Assembly: GCA_049975245.1 (NCBI GenBank)
Contig: JBNGDB010000010.1
Coordinates: 1 to 64,000, forward strand
Direction of reading: 5' to 3'
Length of the DNA: 64,000 nt
Source: UBA117 sp049975245
GTDB lineage: Archaea; Methanobacteriota; Methanobacteria; Methanobacteriales; Methanobacteriaceae
How positions within the stretch are numbered: position 1 is the stretch's first letter; every line of letters starts with the position of its first letter. The position numbers and the translations under genes were made by a program. The notes under the pieces are model-generated. The model did no database searches. It saw only the letters and a list, made by a program, of their open reading frames with translations, and had not been told where the DNA came from. This document shows, piece after piece, positions 18,698-27,633 of this stretch.

Positions 18698-19891
18698 TTA
18701 GATATCCCTATTAAATTTTGTTACTCCTAAACCGAAAAATAAGGCGGTAAAACCTAATAACACTAAAATATCTATCCAAACATCGCCAATTCCTCCGCCT
18801 TTAAGCATTACGGTACGCATTGCATCGTTTATGTAAGTTAAAGGTACTATGTAAGCAATTTTTTGGAATATCCATGGCATAGTTTCTATAGGATAGAAAA
18901 CTCCAGATACAAACATCATGGGCATGGCAAAGGGCATCACCATTTGCATATAATCTTCTTGAGTCCCCACTCGTGCCGATATCATTATTCCAAAACCTAC
19001 AAAACATAGGGCACCTAATACCAATAGTAATATGGTCAAAACCATACTTCCTTTAATAGCAATCCCAAATAAAAGTATAGCCGCAACTATTAATATCAAT
19101 GCTCTACCTGTCTCAATAACTAGTTTTGAGATTATTTTACCCCCAACTACAGTTGAAACATTTGTGGGTGTCATAAATAGCCTTGCAAGCTCTCCACGTT
19201 CTCTTTCACCAGCTATTGATTCTCCCATACCAAACATACAGGAAAACATCACAGTCATCGCCAGCACAGCCGGTACCAAAAAGTCGATGTATTTAACATC
19301 CCCATAAATCCGATCTATTTGGAAGTTAATAGAATTAATTATATTATTAAAATCTATACCTTGATTACTTGAATTGGAGGAGTTAACACTCGCAGATTGG
19401 ACTTGGATCTGGCTATCCTGGGCGTTCATCATCTCCAACTTTTGTATTCCTATTTGACTAGATATTTGATTAAACAGAGCCTGAGTGGCAGGAACAACTG
19501 CGGTTGTAGCCATTTGATCAGATGAATCCACATAAATTAATACATTTTTGGCTTGGGTATCTGTTAGATTATCATAGTTATCTGGCAAAATTATGGCGGC
19601 TTTAACCTGTCCGCCCATCACCATCTGTTTTGCTTCGTCAGGATCATTTATAATTTCTTTAACATCATATAAACTCATATTCTTAATAGCATTTAATGTG
19701 GCGTCAGTAACCGGTCCATCACTTTGATCCACAACTACTATGGGAATATTACTCAACTCTCCACCCATTCCATATCCAAATAGCGTGATCATTATTATGG
19801 GAAATAGTAAGAGGGATAATAGACGAGGTTTATGTCTCCAAAGGACCATTAAATCTTTTTTGAGCATCCACATTATTTTTTTAGTTTCCAT
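18698..19891 (-). CDS. ABC-2 type transporter permease
   Basis: A 397-residue integral membrane protein of the ABC-2/DrrB-YhhJ class. One helix near residue 25-40, a large extracytoplasmic loop (about 45-195) and five or six C-terminal helices are visible. The signature GERERGELARLFMTPTNV, just before the helical bundle, marks the family. It directly abuts the ATPase gene: the ATPase stop is followed immediately by this gene's ATG region, so they are translated together. Export of drugs, lipids or a cell-envelope component is the usual function; the substrate here is unknown. The operon carries a PadR repressor, which points to drug or toxic-compound export. Confidence 0.9.
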   Translation of the reverse strand: METKKIMWMLKKDLMVLWRHKPRLLSLLLFPIIMITLFGYGMGGELSNIPIVVVDQSDGPVTDATLNAIKNMSLYDVKEIINDPDEAKQMVMGGQVKAAIILPDNYDNLTDTQAKNVLIYVDSSDQMATTAVVPATQALFNQISSQIGIQKLEMMNAQDSQIQVQSASVNSSNSSNQGIDFNNIINSINFQIDRIYGDVKYIDFLVPAVLAMTVMFSCMFGMGESIAGERERGELARLFMTPTNVSTVVGGKIISKLVIETGRALILIVAAILLFGIAIKGSMVLTILLLVLGALCFVGFGIMISARVGTQEDYMQMVMPFAMPMMFVSGVFYPIETMPWIFQKIAYIVPLTYINDAMRTVMLKGGGIGDVWIDILVLLGFTALFFGLGVTKFNRDI

Positions 19892-20974
19892 TTACTCACC
19901 TACTGACTGATTTTTCGCAGTAACTTTTACAAAAACGTCTTCAAGTGAAGGATCTTTAGTGGAGATTGAGGTGATATTACCTCCATTTTCTATTATGAAG
20001 TTTAAGACATCATTAATTGCACATTCAGTACAACTAATATTCATGGTTAATCTACCGGATTTGTGCTCATGAACGTTAAATACCAGCGGTATATTGGATA
20101 TTTTTTCTAATAAATCTTGGTTCAAATTACTGATCATAACACTTAATTCTCTAAAATCTCCTTCTTCTTTTTCGATGTCTATTATTGCATTGTCAATTTT
20201 ACTTATAGTTGTATTATCACTAATTGCGGATTCTTCACGTATTTTTGACATAATTTCTGTTATTCTAGCATTTTTTTGGGATTGTTCCTCTTCCATTATA
20301 GTGTCTTTTAGTCCCTGTGGTGTGTCAAATGCAGCTAATGTACCTGTATTAATAATCCCCACATTCTCACATAGTAGTTCTACTTCGTACATGTCGTGGG
20401 AGCATAAGATGATTGTATGGCCTTTTGAGTTCAATTCTTCAATTAAATCCCATAAAATTCTTTTTGTGGTAGGATCTAAACCAATGGTAGGTTCATCAAG
20501 GAATAATATCTCTGGTTGGTGAACTAAGCTGGCAACAATAGAAACTTTTTGTTTTTGACCACCAGATAGCTGTTTGACTAGTTTATTTTCAGCATATTTT
20601 ATATCTACTAGTTCCATGAGTTCTACTATTCTATCTTCTTTTAAATCTCGTGGTAATCCATAGTAATCTGCACATAATTCTGCATTTTCCCTAACCGTGA
20701 GATCTCCATATAAACTAACTAATTGCGGAACCATACCAATTTTTTGTCTTACTGCGTTCGGTTCTTTTATTATATCATAACCTGCAACTTTTGCAGTACC
20801 TACTTCTGGTTGAATAAGACAAGTTAACATTTTGATAGTAGTTGTTTTTCCAGCCCCATTTGGACCTAGAAATCCGAATATACTTTTATCTTTAATTTTC
20901 ATGTTTAGTGTGTCGACTGCTACAAAATCATTAAATTTTTTAGTAAGATCAAATGTTTCAATCGCATATTTCAT
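19892..20974 (-). CDS. ABC exporter ATP-binding protein with C-terminal extension
   Basis: A 360-residue ATPase of the DrrA/CcmA type. Walker A is GPNGAGKTT (about 38-46), the signature is LSGGQKQK and Walker B is ILFLDEPTIGLDP, with the switch His in ILCSHDMYEVE. After the nucleotide-binding domain (about 1-225) there is an extension of roughly 130 residues: a charged helical stretch, then a beta-alpha-beta unit ending SLEDVFVKVTAK, as in DUF4162 tails. The segment SCTECAIND in the extension has two close cysteines, which is unusual. It forms an operon between the PadR gene (30 bp upstream) and the permease. Confidence 0.92.
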   Translation of the reverse strand: MKYAIETFDLTKKFNDFVAVDTLNMKIKDKSIFGFLGPNGAGKTTTIKMLTCLIQPEVGTAKVAGYDIIKEPNAVRQKIGMVPQLVSLYGDLTVRENAELCADYYGLPRDLKEDRIVELMELVDIKYAENKLVKQLSGGQKQKVSIVASLVHQPEILFLDEPTIGLDPTTKRILWDLIEELNSKGHTIILCSHDMYEVELLCENVGIINTGTLAAFDTPQGLKDTIMEEEQSQKNARITEIMSKIREESAISDNTTISKIDNAIIDIEKEEGDFRELSVMISNLNQDLLEKISNIPLVFNVHEHKSGRLTMNISCTECAINDVLNFIIENGGNITSISTKDPSLEDVFVKVTAKNQSVGE

Positions 20975-21004
20975 TAATATTAACTCCTTTAAAAGTCTTA
21001 AAAT

Positions 21005-21436
21005 TCATTTTAAGGATAACATATCCTGTATAAATTCTTCATATAGGTTTGTTTCACGGGATTTAAAAATAATTTTTATTCTAGAAAGTGTTTCATTTCC
21101 CTCTTCAGTTATTTCATAATATTTAACTTTACGTTTACCGTGATGTTCCCATGTTCCTTTTATAAGTCCTTTCCTTTCTAATTGATGTAGTTTTGGATAG
21201 ATAATGCTGGGGCTGGGCATTTTAACTTTTTTACCAAAAGGAGAAGATTCATGTATTTGGGTCATAATTTCATATCCATGTTTTCCCTTCTTACTGATAA
21301 GCCATAGCATAAATATTAGGCCAGAACCCCTCATAAAACCTCTAATAAGTTTTTTATCAAATTTATTTAAATTAAATACTTTTTCATAATCTTTAATAGA
21401 TTTAATGTGATCTTTAAAAGATTCATCATCACCCAT
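21005..21436 (-). CDS. PadR family transcriptional repressor
   Basis: A 143-residue regulator. The winged helix is clear: GSGLIFMLWLISKKGKHGYEI (in parts: FMLWLISKKGKHGYEI), SPSIIYPKLHQLERKGLI and the wing KRKVKYYEITEEG. A C-terminal helix for dimerisation follows. An N-terminal leader of about 35 residues precedes the domain. ATG 21436 behind GAGGTG is chosen over TTG 21451, which would overlap that site. PadR proteins repress neighbouring exporter genes and release DNA on ligand binding. This one heads the exporter operon, and two perfect inverted repeats lie in its promoter region (21475-21528), so autoregulation of the exporter is the simple reading. Confidence 0.9.
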   Translation of the reverse strand: MGDDESFKDHIKSIKDYEKVFNLNKFDKKLIRGFMRGSGLIFMLWLISKKGKHGYEIMTQIHESSPFGKKVKMPSPSIIYPKLHQLERKGLIKGTWEHHGKRKVKYYEITEEGNETLSRIKIIFKSRETNLYEEFIQDMLSLK

Positions 21437-21474
21437 TAATTCACACCTCAATTATTATAATTATATAAAGATTT

Positions 21475-21495
21475 ACATATCGGTAGTTGATATGT
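21475..21495. promoter_or_regulatory. candidate PadR operator 1
   Basis: ACATATC, a 7-base spacer and GATATGT form a perfect inverted repeat. It lies 5 bases upstream, in the padR direction, of a TATA-like TTTATATAA (plus-strand 21461-21469). Position and dyad form fit a PadR operator. Confidence 0.55.
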
Positions 21496-21501
21496 CCTTT
21501 T

Positions 21502-21528
21502 TTGATATATTAACTTATGATATATCAA
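21502..21528. promoter_or_regulatory. candidate PadR operator 2
   Basis: TTGATATAT, a 9-base spacer and ATATATCAA form a perfect 9-bp inverted repeat. It shares the GATAT core with operator 1 and lies 6 bases from it. A TATA-like element for the divergent gene follows at 21531-21541, so bound repressor could affect both directions. Confidence 0.5.
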
Positions 21529-21635
21529 TATTATATATAAATCTTGCCGTTAGGAATACATAGGCTTAAATAATTTTGAAAAATAAAATTATTTTAATAC
21601 TTAATTTATCTAAATACCGCTTATTTGTGATAAAT

Positions 21636-22391
21636 ATGAAAATAGGTTTCTCAACATTAGCACTATTCATGTATTCGTTTGAAAATTTCCTAGAAAGAGC
21701 AACTGCTGATGAATTTAATATAATAGAAATATTATGTGAGGGCCCATACTGGCCACGAAATGTACTAATGATGGATAAAAAAGAATTAGAAGTATTCCAT
21801 TCTTATGACATAGATATATTTTTACATTCTCCTACAATTGATTTAAATCCAGCTAGCCTTAATCCAGGGATAAGAGATGAAACACTACACCAATTAGAAG
21901 AAACTATTGATTTAGCATCTAAAATTGGTGCTAAAGCTGTTACTACACATCCTGGCATGATCCATCGTCTTGAAGATCGGATTAGATTATTAGGAAGGGA
22001 TTATGCAATTGATACCTTACAAAAGGCCAGTGAATATGGAGAAGAACATGGTATAAAATTATGTGTAGAAAATATGCCAGGAAAATACGCTTATTTTTGT
22101 AATAGTTATGAAGAACATCAATTTATCACAGAAAATTGTGACTGTTACGCTACATTAGATGTAGGCCATGCTAATACTTCAGAAGATACTAATGCTTTTT
22201 TTAAAATGAAAAATATTTTTTATTATCATGTAAGCGATAATAATGGTGAAAAAGATCAACATCTCGCCCTTGGTGAGGGAAATTTAGATTTGAATCTTTT
22301 AAAAGGGTTGAACAATGTTATAATTGAATTAAATAATTATAATAAAATTCTAAAAAGTCGAGATATTTTAATCAATCTAAATAGATGTTAA
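21636..22391 (+). CDS. sugar phosphate isomerase/epimerase family TIM-barrel protein
   Basis: A 251-residue protein of the xylose isomerase-like TIM barrel (AP endonuclease 2) family. IGFSTLALFMYS opens strand one; metal-site residues appear in IEILCEGPYW, TTHPGM, CVENMPG, ATLDVGHAN and YYHVSDNNG...HLALGEGNLD. These His, Glu and Asp positions bind one or two divalent metals. Substrates in this family are sugars, sugar phosphates or abasic DNA; archaeal members are mostly uncharacterised. ATG 21636 is preceded by GTGAT; an upstream TTG at 21576 has no ribosome site. It is divergent from the padR operon. Confidence 0.8.
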   Translation: MKIGFSTLALFMYSFENFLERATADEFNIIEILCEGPYWPRNVLMMDKKELEVFHSYDIDIFLHSPTIDLNPASLNPGIRDETLHQLEETIDLASKIGAKAVTTHPGMIHRLEDRIRLLGRDYAIDTLQKASEYGEEHGIKLCVENMPGKYAYFCNSYEEHQFITENCDCYATLDVGHANTSEDTNAFFKMKNIFYYHVSDNNGEKDQHLALGEGNLDLNLLKGLNNVIIELNNYNKILKSRDILINLNRC

Positions 22392-22479
22392 AGTCTAATA
22401 AAATTCTTAACTAACATAAATACATTCTATACATTTATTTCAATAAAATGGGTTATAAAAAAGTAAAAGGGGGACTTTT

Positions 22480-23580
22480 ATGTCTAAAGTATTTTTTTCA
22501 GATTTCAGATCCCGCAGCATTAATGAAAATAAGTTAAATAAAATAATTAAATTATTTAAAAAGTCTAGAATGGATGAAATAGTTGATAAAGGGGATTTGA
22601 CTGCCATAAAGATTCATTTTGGAGAAGAAGGCAATGATTCATTTTTGAATCCTATTTTTATAAGGGTCATTGTGGACGAATTGTACAAATTAGGTGCAGA
22701 ACCATTTATAACCGATACAAATACACTCTATTTTGGCAGTAGGCATAATGCGGTAAATCATCATAAAACAGCAATAAAGCATGGATTTGACTTTGCAGTT
22801 GTAGGTGCACCAGTTATTATTTCTGATGGTCTGGCTGGTAACTATTATCACAATGTAAAAATTAATAAAAAACATTTCAAAAATGTTAAAATTGCAGGAA
22901 ATATTGAAGAAGCAAATTCCATTGTTGTCTTATCTCATTTTAAAGGTCATTCCATGTGCGGATTTGGCGGAGCATTAAAAAATCTGGCAATGGGATGCGC
23001 CTCTGCAGGAGGTAAAATTGACCAACATGAATGTTCAAAACCAATAATAACTGAAAAATGCACGCTTTGCAAAACATGCAATACTTTATGCCCTTTCAAT
23101 GCTATTTTTCTAGGAGAAAAAAAAGCAGAGATTGATAAGGAGTTGTGTATTGCTTGTAATCTTTGTATGGCAGAGTGTCCCTCCAGCGCAATTGAAATGG
23201 ATTTTCAAAGTTTACCGGAATTCATGGAAAGAATGATGGAATATGCATACGGTTCAGTTAAAAATAAACCTGATAAAGTATGCTATTTCAATTTTTTAAT
23301 GAATATTACACCAGATTGTGATTGTGAAGCATTTAGCGATGCTAACATAGTTCAAGATATAGGTATTTTAGCTTCTAAAGATCCGGTTGCACTGGATACT
23401 GCTAGTTATGAATTGGTTAATCAACAAAAAGCTTTTGAAGAATCTGAAATAAAAAGTAATTTAGATAAAGGTGAAGATAAATTTAGGGGGATTTGGCCAA
23501 AAGTTGATGGTTGGATTCAGCTTAAGTATGCTCAAGAGTTAGGATTAGGTAGTATGAATTATGATCTTATCAAAATATGA
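22480..23580 (+). CDS. DUF362 domain protein with two 4Fe-4S clusters
   Basis: A 366-residue protein. DUF362 segments flank a central bacterial-type ferredoxin domain with CTLCKTCNTLCP and CIACNLCMAEC, each the CX2CX2CX3C set for a 4Fe-4S cluster (about residues 190-235). The N-terminal part has IHFGEEGN and DTNTLYFGSRHN, the central part SHFKGHSMCGFGGALKNLAMGC, all typical of the family. It is widespread in methanogens and probably passes electrons in the cytosol, but no reaction is established. ATG follows GGGGGAC. It stands alone. Confidence 0.87.
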   Translation: MSKVFFSDFRSRSINENKLNKIIKLFKKSRMDEIVDKGDLTAIKIHFGEEGNDSFLNPIFIRVIVDELYKLGAEPFITDTNTLYFGSRHNAVNHHKTAIKHGFDFAVVGAPVIISDGLAGNYYHNVKINKKHFKNVKIAGNIEEANSIVVLSHFKGHSMCGFGGALKNLAMGCASAGGKIDQHECSKPIITEKCTLCKTCNTLCPFNAIFLGEKKAEIDKELCIACNLCMAECPSSAIEMDFQSLPEFMERMMEYAYGSVKNKPDKVCYFNFLMNITPDCDCEAFSDANIVQDIGILASKDPVALDTASYELVNQQKAFEESEIKSNLDKGEDKFRGIWPKVDGWIQLKYAQELGLGSMNYDLIKI

Positions 23581-23714
23581 TCATCTTTACTAAATGATAT
23601 TTAGTCCTCGAGTAAAATATAATGCTATCCCTTTAAAATAATATCTAGATGTTAATATAGTAATTACATTCCATTGATTTATAATAAAACAATTAAACTA
23701 ATATCGGTGAAATC

Positions 23715-24308
23715 ATGAATGAAGATTATGTCTGGATGACCACAAAACGTATAGAAACTTTAGTGGATGGAATATTTGCTATTTCCATGACTTTATTGGT
23801 TTTAAATCTTGACGTTCCTCAAATTACAGGTGTTGTAACAAATTCAGCTATATGGGATGGATTATTAGCTTTATGGCCTAAATTGTGGACTTATGGTTTG
23901 AGTTTTGTTTTACTTGCAATATTTTGGAGAGTTAATCATCAACAGTTTCATCGTATAAAAAAATCGGATACAGCACTTTTATGGATTAATGTTTTATGGT
24001 TAATGTTTGTGGCATTGGTTCCATTTTCAACATCATTAGTAGGCGAGTACGGTGAATTCACTATTGCAGAATTATTTTTTCAAATCAATTTTTTAATGAT
24101 AGGAATATTTTTTAATTTGAATTGGAGATACGCTGCCAGTAGAGGATTGGTGGATAAATCACTTACTCCTGAAAGGATTGAGCATATTAAAAAAATAAAT
24201 TATGTTCTGCCCATAGCGGCTTTAGTAGCAATAGTTTTAACATTCATAATCCCCAGCTACAGTTCCTTAGCATACTTTTTAACATACTTCCTTAAAAGGT
24301 ATTTTTAA
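23715..24308 (+). CDS. TMEM175 family (DUF1211) potassium channel-like protein
   Basis: A 197-residue membrane protein with six hydrophobic helices. The first helix has the family signature: RIETLVDGIFAISMTLLVLN, which corresponds to the RxxxFSDG-type motif with the isoleucine/leucine constriction of TMEM175. Prokaryotic TMEM175 proteins are single-repeat subunits that assemble as tetramers and conduct K+ with modest selectivity. Here the Phe-Ser of the motif is Leu-Val, a deviation. ATG is preceded by CGGTGAAATC. It is monocistronic. Channel activity is inferred from the family. Confidence 0.85.
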   Translation: MNEDYVWMTTKRIETLVDGIFAISMTLLVLNLDVPQITGVVTNSAIWDGLLALWPKLWTYGLSFVLLAIFWRVNHQQFHRIKKSDTALLWINVLWLMFVALVPFSTSLVGEYGEFTIAELFFQINFLMIGIFFNLNWRYAASRGLVDKSLTPERIEHIKKINYVLPIAALVAIVLTFIIPSYSSLAYFLTYFLKRYF

Positions 24309-24393
24309 GTATAAAAAGTTATGAATTACCTTAAATATCCATTTAAATTAATTAAAAACAGAGTTTAAATTAAAATAAAAATTTTAAATTATA

Positions 24394-25188
24394 TTAAAAT
24401 TTTATGTCCAAAACTTCTTTTATATTATCAATTACTACATCTGCAGCATCATAAACTTTTTTAGGGGTATATTCTTCTTGTTGAATAGTTAAAACTCCAA
24501 TATCTGCTTCTTTCATAGCCATAATATCATTTGCACTATTTCCAACCATCATAACTTTATAATTGTTCTTTAATTTTCTAACAATTTCTTTTTTTTTCCA
24601 TGAATCAGCTGTACTAAACACATTTTCTTGTGGAATATGAATAAACTTTGCTAGTTCTTCTAAAGATTTTTTACGATCGCCAGAAGCTACGTAAATATCT
24701 ATACCTCTTGTTTTAAGTTCTTGTATCACATCTACTACTTCTGGAAATATTTTTCCACCAGCAGTTATGGTAAAATCGATTTTTCTTTTTTCAATATTTA
24801 CTATGAATCCAGAACCACTGCAGATTTGTACATTGAATTTTTTGTTAATAACTGCATTAATAGTATCTTTTATATCCATTACTGTGGTTTGATCATCTTT
24901 TATGGCATTAGTAATACTCTTTTTTTTTACATCTTCGTTGGAATAACTTATATCAAAATTAATTTTGTTTCGTTTTATAAATTGATATATAGTCTGGTTA
25001 GGTTTAGCGTTAATAATGCATTCTGCAGGATCAGTCTGAAGAACTACCAGCACTCTTTCGGAGTCATAATCAACCACGTCTATTGAGCTCATGGTGTCAC
25101 ATATTTCGCCAGTTCTTATATTTTTCAAGGCACGGTATCGTTCAATTAAAGTCCCTGAATTGTCAAATACAATTGCTTTTTTGTTCAT
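24394..25188 (-). CDS. HAD family hydrolase, soluble P-type-ATPase-like (MJ0968 type)
   Basis: A 264-residue soluble HAD protein. Motif I is VFDNSGTL: the nucleophile Asp is present, but the second Asp of ordinary HAD phosphatases is Ser, as in P-type ATPases (DKTGT). IYVASGDRKKSLEEL provides motif II and VGNSANDIMAMKEADIGV the motif III/IV segment, very similar to the GDGxNDAxAL hinge of P-type pumps. A roughly 100-residue insert (about 60-150) fills the cap or nucleotide-binding position. It resembles M. jannaschii MJ0968, described as a soluble P-type-like phosphatase. ATG 25188 behind GTGGATATA is preferred over GTG 25197. Confidence 0.82.
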   Translation of the reverse strand: MNKKAIVFDNSGTLIERYRALKNIRTGEICDTMSSIDVVDYDSERVLVVLQTDPAECIINAKPNQTIYQFIKRNKINFDISYSNEDVKKKSITNAIKDDQTTVMDIKDTINAVINKKFNVQICSGSGFIVNIEKRKIDFTITAGGKIFPEVVDVIQELKTRGIDIYVASGDRKKSLEELAKFIHIPQENVFSTADSWKKKEIVRKLKNNYKVMMVGNSANDIMAMKEADIGVLTIQQEEYTPKKVYDAADVVIDNIKEVLDIKF

Positions 25189-25346
25189 TATATCCACATT
25201 TGATTTATTCCTCTAGGTTGAAAACTTTTTCAAGCAATGATAATATGCATCCATTAATTTAAATTTCTATTAGTAATCTTTTAGTAGAAGGTCCAATTTA
25301 AAAATTTCATAGTTACTGGTTTATTGATTTTTTTTCTTGATTAATG

Positions 25347-25970
25347 CTAAAAGGTAACACTGATTATAAAATATAAACCCAGTATAATTAAAAATATTCC
25401 ACATATCTTCATTATTAACATGTATGTGTTTTTATTCATTATTCTAGAACCTTTACTGGTAAAGACTGAAATCATACTATACCATGATAAGTCTGCAGAC
25501 CAATGTCCTAGAAAAAATCCAAGGAATCCTATTATCCCTGCAATTTGGAGTCCCTTGAACATGAATGCAAATCCTATAGTGGCCCACCAAAGATAGAAAT
25601 ATGGATTGGATATGCTTGTGATTATACCGTGAGTTACAGAGTTTTGACCATCCTTCAGCTCTCCCCCGGTTTTATAATCATCTTTCTGAGTATCTAAAAG
25701 ATTATAGCCCATAAGTATTAATACTGTTCCACCAACTGTTCCTATGATTAATGCGGCTGTGGAGGATTCGATTAACCATCGCATTCCACTAATAATAAGG
25801 ATTATTAACATAATTTCAGCTATAATATGTCCACTTACAACCAATGGGCCTGCTTTATAACCTTTTTTAAGTGAATCCGATATTGTTACAGTTAACATGG
25901 GCCCTGGTACAATGGCGCCTGATAAGCCCACCAAGAAAGAAGTTATTACAAAGAAAATTAATTCTAGCAA
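25347..25970 (-). CDS. LysE family amino acid exporter
   Basis: A 207-residue membrane protein with six helices. The N-terminal GLSGAIVPGPMLTVTISDSL is the LysE/RhtB signature (VPGP motif). SNPYFYLWWATIGF in the middle matches the conserved NP(K/Y)..LFW region. These carriers export amino acids or related metabolites. The start is TTG, following AAGTGATTTAA. A small gene of unknown function (26024-26188) lies 53 bp upstream on the same strand and may share its transcript. Confidence 0.9.
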   Translation of the reverse strand: MLELIFFVITSFLVGLSGAIVPGPMLTVTISDSLKKGYKAGPLVVSGHIIAEIMLIILIISGMRWLIESSTAALIIGTVGGTVLILMGYNLLDTQKDDYKTGGELKDGQNSVTHGIITSISNPYFYLWWATIGFAFMFKGLQIAGIIGFLGFFLGHWSADLSWYSMISVFTSKGSRIMNKNTYMLIMKICGIFLIILGLYFIISVTF

Positions 25971-26023
25971 TTAAATCACTTCATGAATATAAATATAAAT
26001 AAAAATAATCTTTTAATAACCAT

Positions 26024-26188
26024 CTAATTACATTCATTTAAAATTTTAATAATTTCTGTTAGATGATAGTCAATTTTTTCTAGTTTATTTTTATTAAATG
26101 ATATTTTCCTGCTTTTAAATCTAAATAATTCTAAAATTTGGCCCATCTTATTGATTAACTCTGTAATGTATATTTTGTTCTGGTACAT
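26024..26188 (-). CDS. hypothetical small protein, 54 residues
   Basis: An open frame that starts with ATG behind GTGGTGG and ends in TAG. The product is MYQNKIYITELINKMGQILE followed by a Lys/Ile/Leu-rich helix-forming stretch, with no membrane segment; it could form one or two amphipathic helices. I recognise no family. It lies just upstream of the LysE gene in the same direction. Support comes from the good ribosome site and the protein-like composition; a chance frame remains possible in AT-rich DNA. Confidence 0.4.
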   Translation of the reverse strand: MYQNKIYITELINKMGQILELFRFKSRKISFNKNKLEKIDYHLTEIIKILNECN

Positions 26189-26344
26189 GGAACCACCACA
26201 TAGAAGTATGTTTTGACGATTATAAATTTATTGAATCTAAGATTTTTTACAAAAATAAATTAATACATCCAAATTTGGAATATAATAAATTAATCCTATA
26301 AAAAAGCAAAAAAAATAATGATATCGAAGTTTATATTATAATAA

Positions 26345-27337
26345 TTAATCTAGCAGATTTATTTTGCTACCAAGACTGAATTTAACTGCTTTTTTGTATA
26401 TCATCCAGGCAGAAGTTATGTCTTGTACTGCAAGTCCAGTTGAATCAAATATGGTTATCTCCTCATCTGACTGCCTACCTGGAGTTTTACCAATTATTAC
26501 TTCTCCGATCTTGGCTTGTATATCCTTTCTTTTAATTATTCCTTCAGATACTGGCACATTTATTTCACCACTATGGCTGGCCTGCTCCCAAGAGTCTATG
26601 ATTATTTTTGATCGGATTGTAAGAGTGGTTTCTAGTTCCTGTTTTCCTGGTGCATCAGCACCCATAGCATTTATATGTGTCCCATCCTTTATCCAATCTG
26701 ACTTGATTACTGGAACATTTACTGGTGTACTAGTTACTACTACATCTACATTAGAAACAGCATCTTTTGCAGAATCAACTGGCTCTACTGGGAAACCATA
26801 TTTATCTGATATTATTTTAGCGAATTTAATTCGGGATGAACACGTTCTACAAAATACTTTAGCATTTTTTATATCCATCACTTCGTTAAGAGCCATAATT
26901 TGTGTTTCAGCCTGTTTTCCAGCACCTACTAATCCCACAGTTTCTGAATTGTCACGCGCTAAATATTTAGTAGCTATACCCCCAGCAGCACCAGTGCGCA
27001 TATTGGTTATCCAGGTTCCGTCCATTAATGCTAATGGATAACCAGTTTCAGGCTCAACAAGTTCTATTACAGCCATTACTGTAGGCAAATTATGATTTTT
27101 AGGATTTTCAGGGTGTACATTAACACATTTTACTCCTGATTGATCCATATCTCTAAGATAACAAGGCATTATTCGTAAATCACCATGGTATTTGCTGTAA
27201 AATAGATATTTCTTAGCAGGCATATGTACCTTGCGTTTAGCGTGTTCAGCATAACCAATTTCAACAGCATCAATTATTTCATCCATTTTAGCCAATTCTT
27301 TAATTTCATTTTGTTTCAATATAATAGTATCTGGCAT
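26345..27337 (-). CDS. alanine dehydrogenase / ornithine cyclodeaminase family protein
   Basis: A 330-residue NAD-dependent enzyme of the OCD/mu-crystallin family. The N-terminal part has MPAKKYLFY and DLRIMPCYL; substrate-contact residues lie in MDGTWITNMRTGAAGGIATKYLA (in parts: TNMRTGAAGG). The nucleotide-binding fold shows VGLVGAGKQAETQ, and NAMGADAPGKQEL and DSTGLAVQDITSA are conserved blocks further on. Archaeal members such as AF1665 are alanine dehydrogenases; others are ornithine cyclodeaminases, so the reaction (alanine to pyruvate, or ornithine to proline) stays open. ATG follows GAGGTGCCTGA. Monocistronic. Confidence 0.87.
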   Translation of the reverse strand: MPDTIILKQNEIKELAKMDEIIDAVEIGYAEHAKRKVHMPAKKYLFYSKYHGDLRIMPCYLRDMDQSGVKCVNVHPENPKNHNLPTVMAVIELVEPETGYPLALMDGTWITNMRTGAAGGIATKYLARDNSETVGLVGAGKQAETQIMALNEVMDIKNAKVFCRTCSSRIKFAKIISDKYGFPVEPVDSAKDAVSNVDVVVTSTPVNVPVIKSDWIKDGTHINAMGADAPGKQELETTLTIRSKIIIDSWEQASHSGEINVPVSEGIIKRKDIQAKIGEVIIGKTPGRQSDEEITIFDSTGLAVQDITSAWMIYKKAVKFSLGSKINLLD

Positions 27338-27633
27338 TCAGGCACCTCATTATTATCAATACCAATTATAATTTGTTAATAATACCAATATACTATTTTA
27401 TTTTTACTATCTGTGAATACAAATTCACTAATTGAGAAATAAATTAAATATCTATAAATATACTAGAATGGATAAAATATTATTTTCCTTTTATAATTCA
27501 AAATAATGTTTTAAATTAATTTAACGAACGCATTTAGAAATAACAGGTTTTAATCCAAGATTTAAATAAATTTAAAAATTTTTTGAAAATTAATTATTAT
27601 AATCAAATATTAAATCTATTAAAATCTCATTTT

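Noticed and set aside
26364..27041. A 225-codon open frame antisense to the alanine dehydrogenase-like gene
   Set aside because: The minus-strand gene has all the family motifs. The plus-strand frame has no ribosome site and shadow-like composition.
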